In this document: piece after piece, positions 7,230 to 13,425 of the stretch
Layout of the letters: the number at the start of each line of letters is the position of its first letter
Position numbering within the stretch: the first letter of the stretch is position 1
From: JAHFJU01 sp964354865
GTDB lineage: Bacteria; Patescibacteriota; Gracilibacteria; UBA1369; UM-FILTER-53-11
Length of the DNA: 15,287 nucleotides
Direction of reading: 5' to 3'
Assembly: GCA_964354865.1 (NCBI GenBank)
Contig: CAYHBN010000035.1
Span: 1-15,287 of the forward strand
The notes under the pieces: generated by a model
What the model was told of the DNA's origin: nothing
The model's database searches: none
The model's input: the letters and a program-made list of their open reading frames with translations, nothing else
Translations under genes and position numbers: made by a program

Positions 7230-7676
7230 ATGACATCAGCTGCCGAAAATCCTAGTCAACAAGAGATATCTATAGGGTCAAAATACTACGCAACATCTGA
7301 GGTAAAAATGGGCGGTCGGCACGTAGGTAGTAATTATTCTGCGCGACCAGGTAGTGGTACCGGGACAAGTATTCAGTACGCATTTGAAGCAAAACCAGGT
7401 GAAGAGATGACCGTAAAAGAATATCCTACAGATAATAGTGTTGTTCTAATGAACAATAAAGGTAACTGCTGGACCTTTCAAACTGATGAATTGGCGGCAA
7501 AATTTAGGCCGACTCGACGTACAGGTGTTGGCGTTATGGAGGACATGGGAACTGAGCGTATAATTGAATCTATAAATCCAATAGGTGAACCAAAGGCCCG
7601 CCCAAACGAAGACATACCTACTCTACGCAATATAGCTTTTAATAAAGCATCGACGGTGTTACGTACAAATGATTAG
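7230..7676 (+). CDS. Unrecognised 148-residue cytoplasmic protein
   Basis: The frame runs from ATG 7230 to TAG 7674-7676 and is the only gene between repeat copies A and B, so it is a one-gene cassette. No signal peptide or membrane span. Residues ~13-95 are strand-rich with many Gly (IGSKYYATSEVKMGG, SIQYAFEAKPGEEMTVKEYP, SVVLMNNKGNCWTFQTDEL), a pattern that would suit an SH3-like or other small beta-barrel, followed by a basic patch (RPTRRTG) and a less ordered tail. One cysteine only. It has a clear promoter and no Shine-Dalgarno sequence. I know no family for it and give no function. Being real is supported by promoter, hairpin leader, cassette position and lack of a competing frame. Confidence 0.7.
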   Translation: MTSAAENPSQQEISIGSKYYATSEVKMGGRHVGSNYSARPGSGTGTSIQYAFEAKPGEEMTVKEYPTDNSVVLMNNKGNCWTFQTDELAAKFRPTRRTGVGVMEDMGTERIIESINPIGEPKARPNEDIPTLRNIAFNKASTVLRTND

Positions 7677-7729
7677 ATCAGTTCTATAGGGAGAAAATTA
7701 AAATCCTTTGACGTTGAATTTCCATACTT

Positions 7730-7770
7730 CTGATACCACGTTGCGGATTGCGTCCAGCATGGGGAGCCAA
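7730..7770 (+). repeat. Array direct repeat, copy B
   Basis: CTGATACCACGTTGCGGATT followed by GCGTCCAGCATGGGGAGCCA and A. The last 22 bp are identical in copies B, C, D and E. It lies between the 148-aa protein gene and the 3' end of the small Cys-rich protein gene. Confidence 0.9.
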
Positions 7771-7781
7771 ATTGTATCTTT

Positions 7782-8045
7782 CTAAAACCCCATCCGCCTT
7801 TTCAGCACAACAAAACAACCGGCACAACAAGGCCTCAGGTTTGCGAATTTAGTCATCTTGTCAGTCCACCCACCTTTCTTATTGAGCATTTTTTCACACG
7901 AGTCGCACCATGCTTGAAGATCATTTTTGATATCCGCCGGCACATTAAAACCAATAGTTTCATCCTCCATATAACATAAATGTCCACAGATGATAGCTGT
8001 TGCCTCTTTTTCATGCAAAATATCTACTGTCGCCTCTTCAGTCAT
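7782..8045 (-). CDS. Small Cys-rich protein, probable zinc-binding
   Basis: 87 residues. Metal-ligand candidates are spaced like a zinc ribbon: Cys20-Gly-His22-Leu-Cys24, then WCDSCE (Cys47, Cys50) and CCAGCF (Cys73, Cys74, Cys77). The pattern of an N-terminal CxHxC, a central W-C-x2-C-E and a C-terminal C-x2-C-F is one I associate with a small uncharacterised bacterial family; the function is unknown. No signal peptide. It starts 17 bp after the stop of the RhuM-Fic gene on the same strand, so the two are almost certainly co-transcribed and travel as one cassette between repeats B and C. It could be the immunity or partner protein of the Fic enzyme, but that rests on position alone. Confidence 0.72.
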   Translation of the reverse strand: MTEEATVDILHEKEATAIICGHLCYMEDETIGFNVPADIKNDLQAWCDSCEKMLNKKGGWTDKMTKFANLRPCCAGCFVVLKRRMGF

Positions 8046-8062
8046 AGCAGTCTTCGTATAAG

Positions 8063-9034
8063 TTAATTCAAAAGTAATAAAACCAATCCCACCATCTTAT
8101 CTTTTTCTTTTGGCTCACTTTCAGCAACGAGCAAAGTTAATGCAGTAAGGGCCTCAGGACTGAGTCGTGCAGGATTTAAAATTCCCGCCTGTTTCAAAAA
8201 CCAAACAAAAGAAAATGCACCTGACCGTTTGTTTCCATCAGCGAATGGATGGTTCTTCACCACAAAATACAAAAGATGCGCAGCCTTTTCTTCGACCGTA
8301 GGATATAAATCCTTTCCACCAAATGTTTGGAAGATATTTCCGACAATTCCCTCTAAACTCTGGCCACCGCGAACGCTGCCGAAAAGATCGGTTGCCTCAC
8401 CTTTCTTCATGAGATCTATCTTCAATTTCGATAAATCAGATTGTAACTCATCTGAGGTAAATTCAACTTTCTTCTTTGTTACACCACCTTTGGGGAGGGC
8501 CGCTTTGTCATATGAATCGAGCGAGAGCCACGTGCTCGCAAACATTTTTACTAATTCCATTGCACTCGCGGCATCAACCAGACCACCTGACGGCAATATT
8601 TTTTTCACATCTTCCACAGCTTTAAGAAAGACCTCATGGTTTTTAGAAATTCGTTTGCGATTGATCGTATATCCATCAACTATGTGTGAACGAAGGATCT
8701 TTGTTGCCCACTGACGAAATTTGGTGCCAACCGACGAATTTATCCGATATCCAACTGAGATCAAAACGTCGAGGTTATAGATGTCTATTTGCCTTCGTAC
8801 AGGCCTTCCCGACTCAGTTTGAACTAGTTCCATATTGGAACTAGTTGCCCTCCTCGTAAGCTCCTTTTCTTTATAAATATTTTGGATATGTTTCGAAATT
8901 GCTTGTGGGTTTACGCCAAATATTTCAGCCATCTGCATACGATTTGCCCACAGAGTTTCACGTTTTGGATCGCCTTTTAGCTCAATCGCCCCCGTCTTGG
9001 CCTGGTACACAATAACCTGATCTATTTTTTTCAT
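8063..9034 (-). CDS. RhuM-like protein with C-terminal Fic/Doc domain
   Basis: From ATG 9034 the protein is 323 residues. The N-terminal ~130 residues match the RhuM (virulence protein) family: LWANRMQMAEIFGVNPQAIS (28-47), which looks like a helix-turn-helix, and YNLDVLISVGYRINS with FRQWATKIL (86-114). The C-terminal half is a Fic/Doc domain with active-site loop HPFADGNKRSG (262-272), matching HxFxDGN(K/R)R: His262 is the catalytic base, Asp266 binds Mg, and Arg270 the phosphates. Fic proteins transfer AMP or phosphate to target proteins; the Doc-like form of the loop is common in toxins. RhuM-Fic fusions are common in mobile regions. The longer frame from 9082 is rejected because the -10 box at 9042-9047 lies inside it. 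It forms an operon with the small Cys-rich gene. Confidence 0.88.
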   Translation of the reverse strand: MKKIDQVIVYQAKTGAIELKGDPKRETLWANRMQMAEIFGVNPQAISKHIQNIYKEKELTRRATSSNMELVQTESGRPVRRQIDIYNLDVLISVGYRINSSVGTKFRQWATKILRSHIVDGYTINRKRISKNHEVFLKAVEDVKKILPSGGLVDAASAMELVKMFASTWLSLDSYDKAALPKGGVTKKKVEFTSDELQSDLSKLKIDLMKKGEATDLFGSVRGGQSLEGIVGNIFQTFGGKDLYPTVEEKAAHLLYFVVKNHPFADGNKRSGAFSFVWFLKQAGILNPARLSPEALTALTLLVAESEPKEKDKMVGLVLLLLN

Positions 9035-9041
9035 ATAATTG

Positions 9042-9069
9042 ATTATAACAACATGGTCGAAATAACCAA
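9042..9069 (-). promoter_or_regulatory. Promoter of the RhuM-Fic operon
   Basis: On the minus strand: TTGGTT (9069-9064), 16-bp spacer, TATAAT (9047-9042), 7 nt, then ATG at 9034. The predicted start falls on or beside the ATG, so the mRNA is probably leaderless. Confidence 0.6.
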
Positions 9070-9121
9070 GAATTATGAACAAAGTATGAAATATTTATGA
9101 ACTGACACAGAACCAATCCGC

Positions 9122-9161
9122 CTCAAAGAAAGTTCGGACTGCGTCCAGCATGGGGAGCCAA
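9122..9161 (+). repeat. Array direct repeat, copy C
   Basis: Begins CTCAAAGAAAGTTCGGACT and ends GCGTCCAGCATGGGGAGCCA plus A. The left third is diverged; the last 22 bp are identical to copies B, D and E. The following bases (CTA) extend the match to the tRNA-Asn 3' border, GAGCCAACTA. Confidence 0.9.
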
Positions 9162-9235
9162 CTAAAAATAGCAAGTTTATCCTTTTAAATAAGGCTTTTC
9201 AACGTTCGGCTGTAAATTTTACGAAATGGCAAATC

Positions 9236-9250
9236 GGACGCAATCCGAAC
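9236..9250 (-). repeat. Inverted partial copy of the array repeat
   Basis: GGACGCAATCCGAAC is the exact reverse complement of GTTCGGATTGCGTCC in copy D and differs by one base from copy C, which lies about 90 bp to the left in the opposite sense. A second short direct match, GTTCGG at 9204-9209, pairs with CCGAAC at 9245-9250, so 9204-9250 can fold. The element ends 4 bp before the -10 box of the threonine aldolase gene. The rest of 9162-9297 shows no gene. Confidence 0.7.
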
Positions 9251-9254
9251 AGTG

Positions 9255-9260
9255 TATAAT
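9255..9260 (+). promoter_or_regulatory. -10 box of the threonine aldolase gene
   Basis: TATAAT with a TG just before it; the start near 9267 gives a ~31-nt leader. The 17-bp upstream position (AATCGG) is a poor -35 box and overlaps the inverted repeat copy. Confidence 0.5.
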
Positions 9261-9297
9261 GAGCCAGGTGTTTTTAATCTAACTACCAAGTTCCATT

Positions 9298-10317
9298 ATG
9301 AATATTCGTACTTTTGCCAGTGATAACAATGCAGGTATACACTCTGATATTCTTCAAGCAATTGTGGATGCAAACGTAGGGCACGTTGCAGCATATGGTA
9401 GTGACCCGTATACGCCCCGAGCAATTGAAAAATTTAAAAAGGTCTTCGGCAAAAATATAGATGTATTTTTTGTGTTTGGTGGAACTGGTGCAAATATCGT
9501 AAGCCTAAAGGCCTGTACCGATTCTTTCAATGGAATCATCTGCGCAGAAACCGCTCACATTAACTGTCATGAAGCAGGCGCCGCTGAAAAGATTACTGGC
9601 TGCAAACTGCTTACAATACCCTCTGAAAATGGCAAAATAACTCCTGATCAAATTAAACAATATCTGAAGACAATTGCAGACCACTTGCCGTTACCAAAAG
9701 TAGTCTCTATTGCTCAGTCGACCGAACTTGGGACCCTATACTCTCCTAAAGAGATTAAAGCTATCGCTGACGTAGCTCACAAAAATAATATGTTTTTGCA
9801 CGTTGACGGAGCACGCATTTCAAATGCAGTAGCTGCTCTAAATGTGGATATTAAGGAAATCACCAATAAGGCAGGAGTTGATATTATTTCGTTTGGTGGA
9901 ACAAAAAACGGCATGATGTTGGGTGAAGCCGTGGTAATTTTCAACAAAAAACTGGCTGAACATTTCGGACGCGTAAGACAGCAATGCACTCAACTACCTT
10001 CGAAAATGCGCTTTATCGCAGCTCAGTTTGAGGCTTTCTTTACAAAAGATCTTTGGCTCAAAAATGCCCGTCATGCAAATGAGTTGGCTCAACTACTAGC
10101 AAAAAAACTCTCTGAAATATCTGGAGTTAAAATAACTCAAAAAGTTGAGACAAATATTATCTTTGGAGATATGCCACGTAAATATGTACCCGCACTTCAA
10201 AAAGAGTACCTATTCTTTGAAGAGCCAAGAGGACTACGTTGGGTTACCTCATTCGACACAACCGAAGAAGATATTGACGGCTTTGTTAAATTAGTGAGAA
10301 AATACTCTAAAGAATGA
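9298..10317 (+). CDS. ltaE: Low-specificity L-threonine aldolase family, PLP-dependent
   Basis: 339 residues, the normal length. Fold-type I PLP enzyme of the beta-eliminating lyase/threonine aldolase family: SDNNAGIHSDILQAI near the N-terminus, FVFGGTGANIVSL (58-70) holding the phosphate, AETAHINCHEAGA (83-95) where His87 should stack on the cofactor, HVDGAR (168-173) with Asp170 bound to the pyridine nitrogen and Arg173, and SFGGTKNG (198-205) with Lys203 as the Schiff-base lysine. It cleaves L-threonine or L-allo-threonine to glycine and acetaldehyde, and may act on other beta-hydroxy amino acids. It is an intact metabolic enzyme inside an otherwise defence- and surface-like array. TGA is its stop, which rules out TGA recoding here. 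GCATAT-TTAG-ATATGC (10320-10335) after the stop is a possible weak terminator. Confidence 0.92.
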   Translation: MNIRTFASDNNAGIHSDILQAIVDANVGHVAAYGSDPYTPRAIEKFKKVFGKNIDVFFVFGGTGANIVSLKACTDSFNGIICAETAHINCHEAGAAEKITGCKLLTIPSENGKITPDQIKQYLKTIADHLPLPKVVSIAQSTELGTLYSPKEIKAIADVAHKNNMFLHVDGARISNAVAALNVDIKEITNKAGVDIISFGGTKNGMMLGEAVVIFNKKLAEHFGRVRQQCTQLPSKMRFIAAQFEAFFTKDLWLKNARHANELAQLLAKKLSEISGVKITQKVETNIIFGDMPRKYVPALQKEYLFFEEPRGLRWVTSFDTTEEDIDGFVKLVRKYSKE

Positions 10318-10367
10318 CAGCATATTTAGATATGCAAACCTGCATTTACTAAAATTTGACAGACTCG

Positions 10368-10396
10368 TTGAAATTGCCTTAATTCTATTGTATAAT
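10368..10396 (+). promoter_or_regulatory. Promoter in front of a possible small RNA
   Basis: TTGAAA (10368-10373), 17-bp spacer, TATAAT (10391-10396): a near-consensus sigma70-type promoter with no open reading frame behind it on the plus strand. The predicted start is near 10403. Confidence 0.65.
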
Positions 10397-10402
10397 TATT
10401 GT

Positions 10403-10475
10403 GGAATTGCTCCTAGTTTGAACTGTGGTGTTATCACCGCGTTCCCCTCACGGGGATAGAACTGGGAGTTTCTTA
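10403..10475 (+). ncRNA. Putative small structured RNA (three-way junction)
   Basis: Closing stem CTCCTAGTT (10410-10418) pairs with AACTGGGAG (10460-10468), nine pairs with one G-T. Inside are two hairpins: GTGGTG-TTAT-CACCGC (10425-10440) and TCCCC-TCAC-GGGGA (10443-10456). A U-rich run TTTCTTATT follows the closing stem, as in an intrinsic terminator. With the strong promoter just upstream this gives an RNA of about 70 nt. It belongs to no RNA class I recognise. It converges with the DUF3800 gene and its 3' end touches that gene's stop. The alternative reading is an elaborate bidirectional terminator between two convergent genes; the dedicated promoter argues for an RNA gene. Confidence 0.5.
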
Positions 10476-11102
10476 TTGTGGTGGCCAAATCTGCATTCTT
10501 ATCTGTCGATGAGAAATCATATTTCTATAAGTTGAAGCATTTTTCTTCTTTCCGCTAACATACCGGGTAATAATTCCAGCAATATAATCTGCCAACTGTA
10601 AAAGGTTATTTGATGTAGATCGTTGCATTTTTACCGACTTAATTTTCCTAATATCCCCACTATTCATTTTCTGTTTTAGATAACGATCAAGTTGACCTCG
10701 AAACTCAAGATTCCCACTCTGATCAATTACAACAGTGGCATTATCTAGTTTTTCCTTAGCACTCTCAAAAACAAGACCACATGCATACTTATAAAATGAC
10801 TGTTTATCACTAAACCCCTCACCGTAGAGCTTCTTCTTATTTAAGACTATTGCATAATAGAAAAAATTGTATCTAACAACTTCTTTAATAAAACGTTCGC
10901 GTACTGAATCTGAGTTTGTCTTAAAATGGAACTCATCTGACGGCTTCCAAGCAAACTCTCTTTTCATAAGCTCGATACGCTGATCACATGCAAGTGCCTC
11001 ATCATGATCTTCGAAGACAACTAGTGAAATAGTAAACAGTTCACTTGAACCTTGACCTAGTTTAAGGCCTGAATCCCCTGATTCATCAATGAAAACCAGC
11101 AT
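10473..11102 (-). CDS. DUF3800 domain protein (RNase H-like fold)
   Basis: 209 residues. Opens with FIDESGDSG (4-12), the DUF3800 signature with Asp6 and Glu7; VVIDQSG (124-130) supplies Asp127, and LLQLADYIAG (167-176) the conserved QLADxxAG with Asp172. These acidic residues would form the metal site of the predicted RNase H-like fold, so it is probably a nuclease or nucleic-acid-binding protein; no substrate is established for the family, which is frequent in mobile and defence regions. No signal peptide or membrane segment. The -10 box lies 6 nt from the ATG. It shares a cassette (between repeats C and D) with threonine aldolase and sits tail-to-tail with the putative structured RNA, which may be a partner or just a terminator. 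Confidence 0.85.
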   Translation of the reverse strand: MLVFIDESGDSGLKLGQGSSELFTISLVVFEDHDEALACDQRIELMKREFAWKPSDEFHFKTNSDSVRERFIKEVVRYNFFYYAIVLNKKKLYGEGFSDKQSFYKYACGLVFESAKEKLDNATVVIDQSGNLEFRGQLDRYLKQKMNSGDIRKIKSVKMQRSTSNNLLQLADYIAGIITRYVSGKKKNASTYRNMISHRQIRMQIWPPQ

Positions 11103-11108
11103 AACAGA

Positions 11109-11114
11109 ATTCTA
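11109..11114 (-). promoter_or_regulatory. -10 box of the DUF3800 gene
   Basis: TAGAAT on the minus strand, 6 nt before the ATG at 11102, predicting a leaderless transcript. The -35 region (TTCCCT or GTTTCC at 16-17 bp) is weak. Confidence 0.45.
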
Positions 11115-11209
11115 AACTCAATTAGTCAGAAGGGAAACTAAAAAATTCTCTATGGTTAAATTTTGCTCATAACATGCTCAAATGGAGGTTGGAACATACC
11201 GAGTTCACC

Positions 11210-11249
11210 CTGAAACCACGTTCGGATTGCGTCCAGCATGGGGAGCCAA
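11210..11249 (+). repeat. Array direct repeat, copy D
   Basis: CCTGAAACCACGTTCGGATT then GCGTCCAGCATGGGGAGCCA. This copy is closest to the consensus CYTGAAACCACGTTCGGAYT + 22-bp conserved end. It lies between the 5' ends of the divergent DUF3800 gene and the HEPN-like gene. Confidence 0.92.
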
Positions 11250-11298
11250 GATTCACTTCTACCCTCATTTATGAGGTATATTTCAACTACAAAATATT

Positions 11299-11880
11299 AT
11301 GACAATAAACTTAGATCTACTGCAAGAACAGATCAAATCAATGCGAAATATTCTACCGAAAGCATTAAATTATCATTTTAAAAATTACAGCATTCTAGAG
11401 AGATTAGGTTGTCCTGGATTTATGGAGTATATGAGACAAAACAAAAATAGTTGGACGGAGAATTTTATAAAACACCAGGAGGCAAATGAGGTTATTAAAT
11501 TTGAACTTCAATCATATATTAATCACGTAGGACGGCTCTACTTTTTTATAAAATATTTTGTGAGCAACTATTCACTTCTCCCACCTAACAATAAGGAATT
11601 ATTAGAAGTTTGGCATATGATTATCAGCCCTGATGGCATTATTCACAAATTACGCCACAAATGGGGCGCTCATAGGTCTGTTGATGATCCGAGGGGAGAA
11701 GACGATCAAATGCATTACGAAGTAACTATCAATTTAGATAGTTCAACAACTATTTGGATTCACAATGAAATGGTATTAATGTTCGGTGATAAACATTTCA
11801 ACCTAGCTAGATTTCATCATACAATGATTAAATTCACTGATTGGCTTTTTCCAGAAATAGAGAAGACTTGCCATCCTTAG
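11299..11880 (+). CDS. Unrecognised 193-aa protein with HEPN-like RxxxxxH motif
   Basis: 193 residues, mostly helical by composition, no signal peptide or membrane span. The stretch HKLRHKWGAHRSVDDP (116-131) resembles the LRxKxxAHR motif of AbiU2-like and other HEPN proteins, with Arg119 and His125 separated by five residues as in the HEPN RNase motif RX4-6H. HEPN proteins are often RNA-cleaving toxins or abortive-infection factors; here the family assignment is only by motif and fold impression. Long helices at 60-90 and 100-120 are compatible. No Shine-Dalgarno sequence; a hairpin CCTCA-TTTA-TGAGG (11263-11276) stands 22 bp before the ATG. It is the first gene after repeat D and is followed 42 bp later by a toxin-antitoxin pair with its own promoter. 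Confidence 0.72.
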   Translation: MTINLDLLQEQIKSMRNILPKALNYHFKNYSILERLGCPGFMEYMRQNKNSWTENFIKHQEANEVIKFELQSYINHVGRLYFFIKYFVSNYSLLPPNNKELLEVWHMIISPDGIIHKLRHKWGAHRSVDDPRGEDDQMHYEVTINLDSSTTIWIHNEMVLMFGDKHFNLARFHHTMIKFTDWLFPEIEKTCHP

Positions 11881-11905
11881 CATTTTACTATATAATAGCT
11901 ATAGT
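11868..11905 (+). promoter_or_regulatory. Promoter and possible operator of the toxin-antitoxin operon
   Basis: TTGCCA (11868-11873), 17-bp spacer, TATAAT (11891-11896). An inverted repeat ACTATA (11887-11892) - 7 bp - TATAGT (11900-11905) overlaps the -10 box, the right place for autorepression by the RHH antitoxin. The -35 box lies within the end of the preceding gene. Confidence 0.6.
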
Positions 11906-11922
11906 TTAACTAATTATTCGCT

Positions 11923-12168
11923 ATGTCTACCGTCTTCTTCAAAACAACAACTCAACAAGATAAAGAAATTGAAACCTTCATGAAAGAAGAAGGATATACA
12001 AACAAAGCTGAATTTTTCCGCTTTCTTTTAAAGTACTTTAAGTACAGCAAATCACCTGACCAAATTCGCTTCGAGAAGGCTGCAGATGATTTAGCAGATG
12101 TGTTGAGAAAGCTAGGCAAGAGCGGTAAAATCAACAAAACCGCACATGAGCAACTTGCCGACTTATAG
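11923..12168 (+). CDS. Ribbon-helix-helix-type antitoxin
   Basis: 81 residues. The N-terminal half, STVFFKTTTQQDKEIETFM then NKAEFFRFLLKYF, has the strand-helix-helix layout of RHH (CopG/MetJ-like) antitoxins: a short DNA-contacting strand (VFFKTTT), helix 1 (QDKEIETFMKEEG), and helix 2 after TNKAEF. The C-terminal half is helical and charged, as expected for the toxin-wrapping segment. It would neutralise the downstream RelE-like toxin and repress the operon promoter, where an inverted repeat overlaps the -10 box. The gene overlaps the toxin start by 23 bp, which suggests translational coupling. Type II antitoxins of this form are typical stabilising cargo of integrons and genomic islands. 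Confidence 0.82.
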   Translation: MSTVFFKTTTQQDKEIETFMKEEGYTNKAEFFRFLLKYFKYSKSPDQIRFEKAADDLADVLRKLGKSGKINKTAHEQLADL

Positions 12169-12502
12169 AGTATTCATCACGCCGCACTTCAAGAAACAAC
12201 TGAAGCGTCTTTTGAAAAAACACCCTAAACTGAATAGCATTGTCGCAGATCATTTAGATTATTTCGATAAACAAACAGCCGAATCAATCGGCAAGGGCGT
12301 CTATAAAATCAGACTCGAAGGTCAGGGCAAAGGAAAATCAGGTGGATATCGTATGTACATTTTTGTAATTGAAATTGATGGCTACCTCTCCCCTATCTGC
12401 ATATACCCAAAGAATGAAAAGGAGAATCTCACACATAAAGAGATGTCTGAATATTTGGATCAAACAAAAGAGGAATTAGAGGTTATGATTGTGAACTCGT
12501 AA
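12146..12502 (+). CDS. RelE/HigB-like mRNA interferase toxin
   Basis: 118 residues. Matches the RelE superfamily, nearest in pattern to the HigB2/RelE-like branch: RVFITPHFKKQLKRLLKKHP (8-27), YKIRLEGQGKGKSGGYRMYI (53-72) with the conserved K-x-R strand and GKSGGYR turn, and IYPKNEKENLTHKEM (86-100), which matches the K-x-n-L-T-x-x-E end of the fold. Such toxins cut mRNA in the ribosomal A site and stop growth until the antitoxin is renewed. The start ATG overlaps the antitoxin gene by 23 bp, and no alternative ATG gives the first strand. The frame is intact. Two A/T-rich hairpins follow it and may end transcription. Confidence 0.87.
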   Translation: MSNLPTYRVFITPHFKKQLKRLLKKHPKLNSIVADHLDYFDKQTAESIGKGVYKIRLEGQGKGKSGGYRMYIFVIEIDGYLSPICIYPKNEKENLTHKEMSEYLDQTKEELEVMIVNS

Positions 12503-12522
12503 GAGATCCTTACAAGTTGGAA

Positions 12523-12577
12523 TATGCAAAAAATGCATAATGCTTTTTAGTATCGACCTGTTGCATATATTGCAACA
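12523..12577 (+). terminator. Two hairpins downstream of the toxin-antitoxin operon
   Basis: First: TATGCA (12523-12528) - AAAAA - TGCATA (12534-12539), followed by ATGCTTTTTAG. Second: TGTTGCA (12559-12565) - TATAT - TGCAACA (12571-12577). The first, with its T run, could be a weak intrinsic terminator; the second is a perfect 7-bp stem without a T tract. Confidence 0.4.
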
Positions 12578-12591
12578 ACTGGGCTACCCCC

Positions 12592-12630
12592 TTCAGTAAA
12601 ACAAATTCGGATCGCTCCGCATGAGAAATC
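12592..12630 (+). repeat. Degenerate copy of the array repeat (copy G)
   Basis: TTCAGTAAAACAAATTCGG followed by ATCGCTCCGCATGAGAAAT keeps the order TTCGGAT-GC-TCC-GCATG-G of the other copies, but the final GGGGAGCCAA is lost. It stands where a copy is expected, between the toxin-antitoxin cassette and the peptidase pair. Confidence 0.5.
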
Positions 12631-12661
12631 ATTTTATGTTAGTAAGAGTTGTCGTCACTAG

Positions 12662-12690
12662 CTGACAGTAGATTCAATTCTAAATATATA
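12662..12690 (+). promoter_or_regulatory. Promoter of the cysteine peptidase pair
   Basis: CTGACA (12662-12667), 17-bp spacer, TATATA (12685-12690), giving a leader of ~33 nt. A TTGACA at 12709-12714 lies too near the ATG (12730) to act as a -35 box for this gene. Confidence 0.5.
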
Positions 12691-12729
12691 GATATTTTTT
12701 CGAAATTTTGACATGCTTAGAAACAACTA

Positions 12730-13425
12730 ATGTCAGCTCCAACAAACATAACAGCAAAATCAGGCAGTAAGCCTCAGATCCCGAATAACGTTCAACTTGG
12801 CGATTTTGTTGTGGCGCGTTTCAAAACCTCCTCTTGGGCCAATTATCTGCCGTGGGAAGACTGGCATCATGTAGGGATGATAACGCAGCTCAAACCACTC
12901 AAAATCATTGAGGTAAGCGGTATTCTTTTACAAAAGGAAGACATGAAAACAGACCAAGAAGTGATTCGTGAAGGCGTTGTTGAATACGAAATGAATAAGC
13001 CCAGAACAATAACACTTCTGAATGGGACTAAGAATACTAATGCGAATCTTTGGATACTAGATGACTTACTTGAAACGGCATGGCTTAGACCGGTCTTTCC
13101 TAATAAAATCCGTGAAATCGATATATGGTATAAACCCTGGATTTTACGAAAAACTATAACTGAAAAAGAGGCAAGAACTCGTGCGGTTTCATATGCACGC
13201 AAGCACCTTAGTGAACCTTACAATAGTGCCACCAGCAAGTGGAGTGAGTCTCAATGGTACTGTTCTCTTTTAATTTATAAAAGCTATTCACGAACAGTAA
13301 CCGGAATGTATCTAGAAACCTATGGCCGTTCATACGATATAAAAGCTGGCCCCCTAGTTACCCCTGAAGATTTAGTAGATAGTCCTCGTAGCCAAGTTTA
13401 TTTTAGTTGGAAAAAAGAAATATGA
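12730..13425 (+). CDS. YiiX/YebB-like permuted papain-fold (NlpC/P60 superfamily) cysteine hydrolase
   Basis: 231 residues, no signal peptide. VQLGDFVVARF (21-31) and WEDWHHVGMI (42-51) form the N-terminal GD...H element with His46 or His47 as catalytic base; SKWSESQWYCSLLIYKSY (169-186) carries the nucleophile Cys178. Having the His before the Cys is the circularly permuted order of the YiiX/YebB/LRAT-like branch of NlpC/P60. Members act as amidases, acyltransferases or peptidases on peptidoglycan or lipid substrates; the substrate here is unknown. Between the two motifs is a ~110-residue insert, long for the family. The stop overlaps the next start as ATGA (13422-13425), so the two genes are translationally coupled and probably form one functional unit in the cassette between repeats G and E. 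Confidence 0.82.
   Translation: MSAPTNITAKSGSKPQIPNNVQLGDFVVARFKTSSWANYLPWEDWHHVGMITQLKPLKIIEVSGILLQKEDMKTDQEVIREGVVEYEMNKPRTITLLNGTKNTNANLWILDDLLETAWLRPVFPNKIREIDIWYKPWILRKTITEKEARTRAVSYARKHLSEPYNSATSKWSESQWYCSLLIYKSYSRTVTGMYLETYGRSYDIKAGPLVTPEDLVDSPRSQVYFSWKKEI

Noticed and set aside
8229..8714. 161-codon frame on the plus strand.
   Set aside because: Antisense shadow of the RhuM-Fic gene, which has clear motifs.
9035..9082. Longer RhuM-Fic start giving 339 residues.
   Set aside because: The extension contains the -10 box and is not part of the RhuM family N-terminus.
10315..10317. TGA recoded as Gly or Trp (Gracilibacteria/Absconditabacteria).
   Set aside because: TGA ends the threonine aldolase at the expected length and also ends the YiiX-like gene, so the standard code is used.
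10442..10463. CRISPR-like repeat (TTCCCC-TCAC-GGGGATAGAAC resembles type I-E repeats).
   Set aside because: Only one copy, no spacers or cas genes; it is better explained as one hairpin of the three-way junction.
12709..12714. TTGACA as -35 box of the YiiX-like gene.
   Set aside because: Only 15 bp remain before the ATG, with no -10 box at the right distance.
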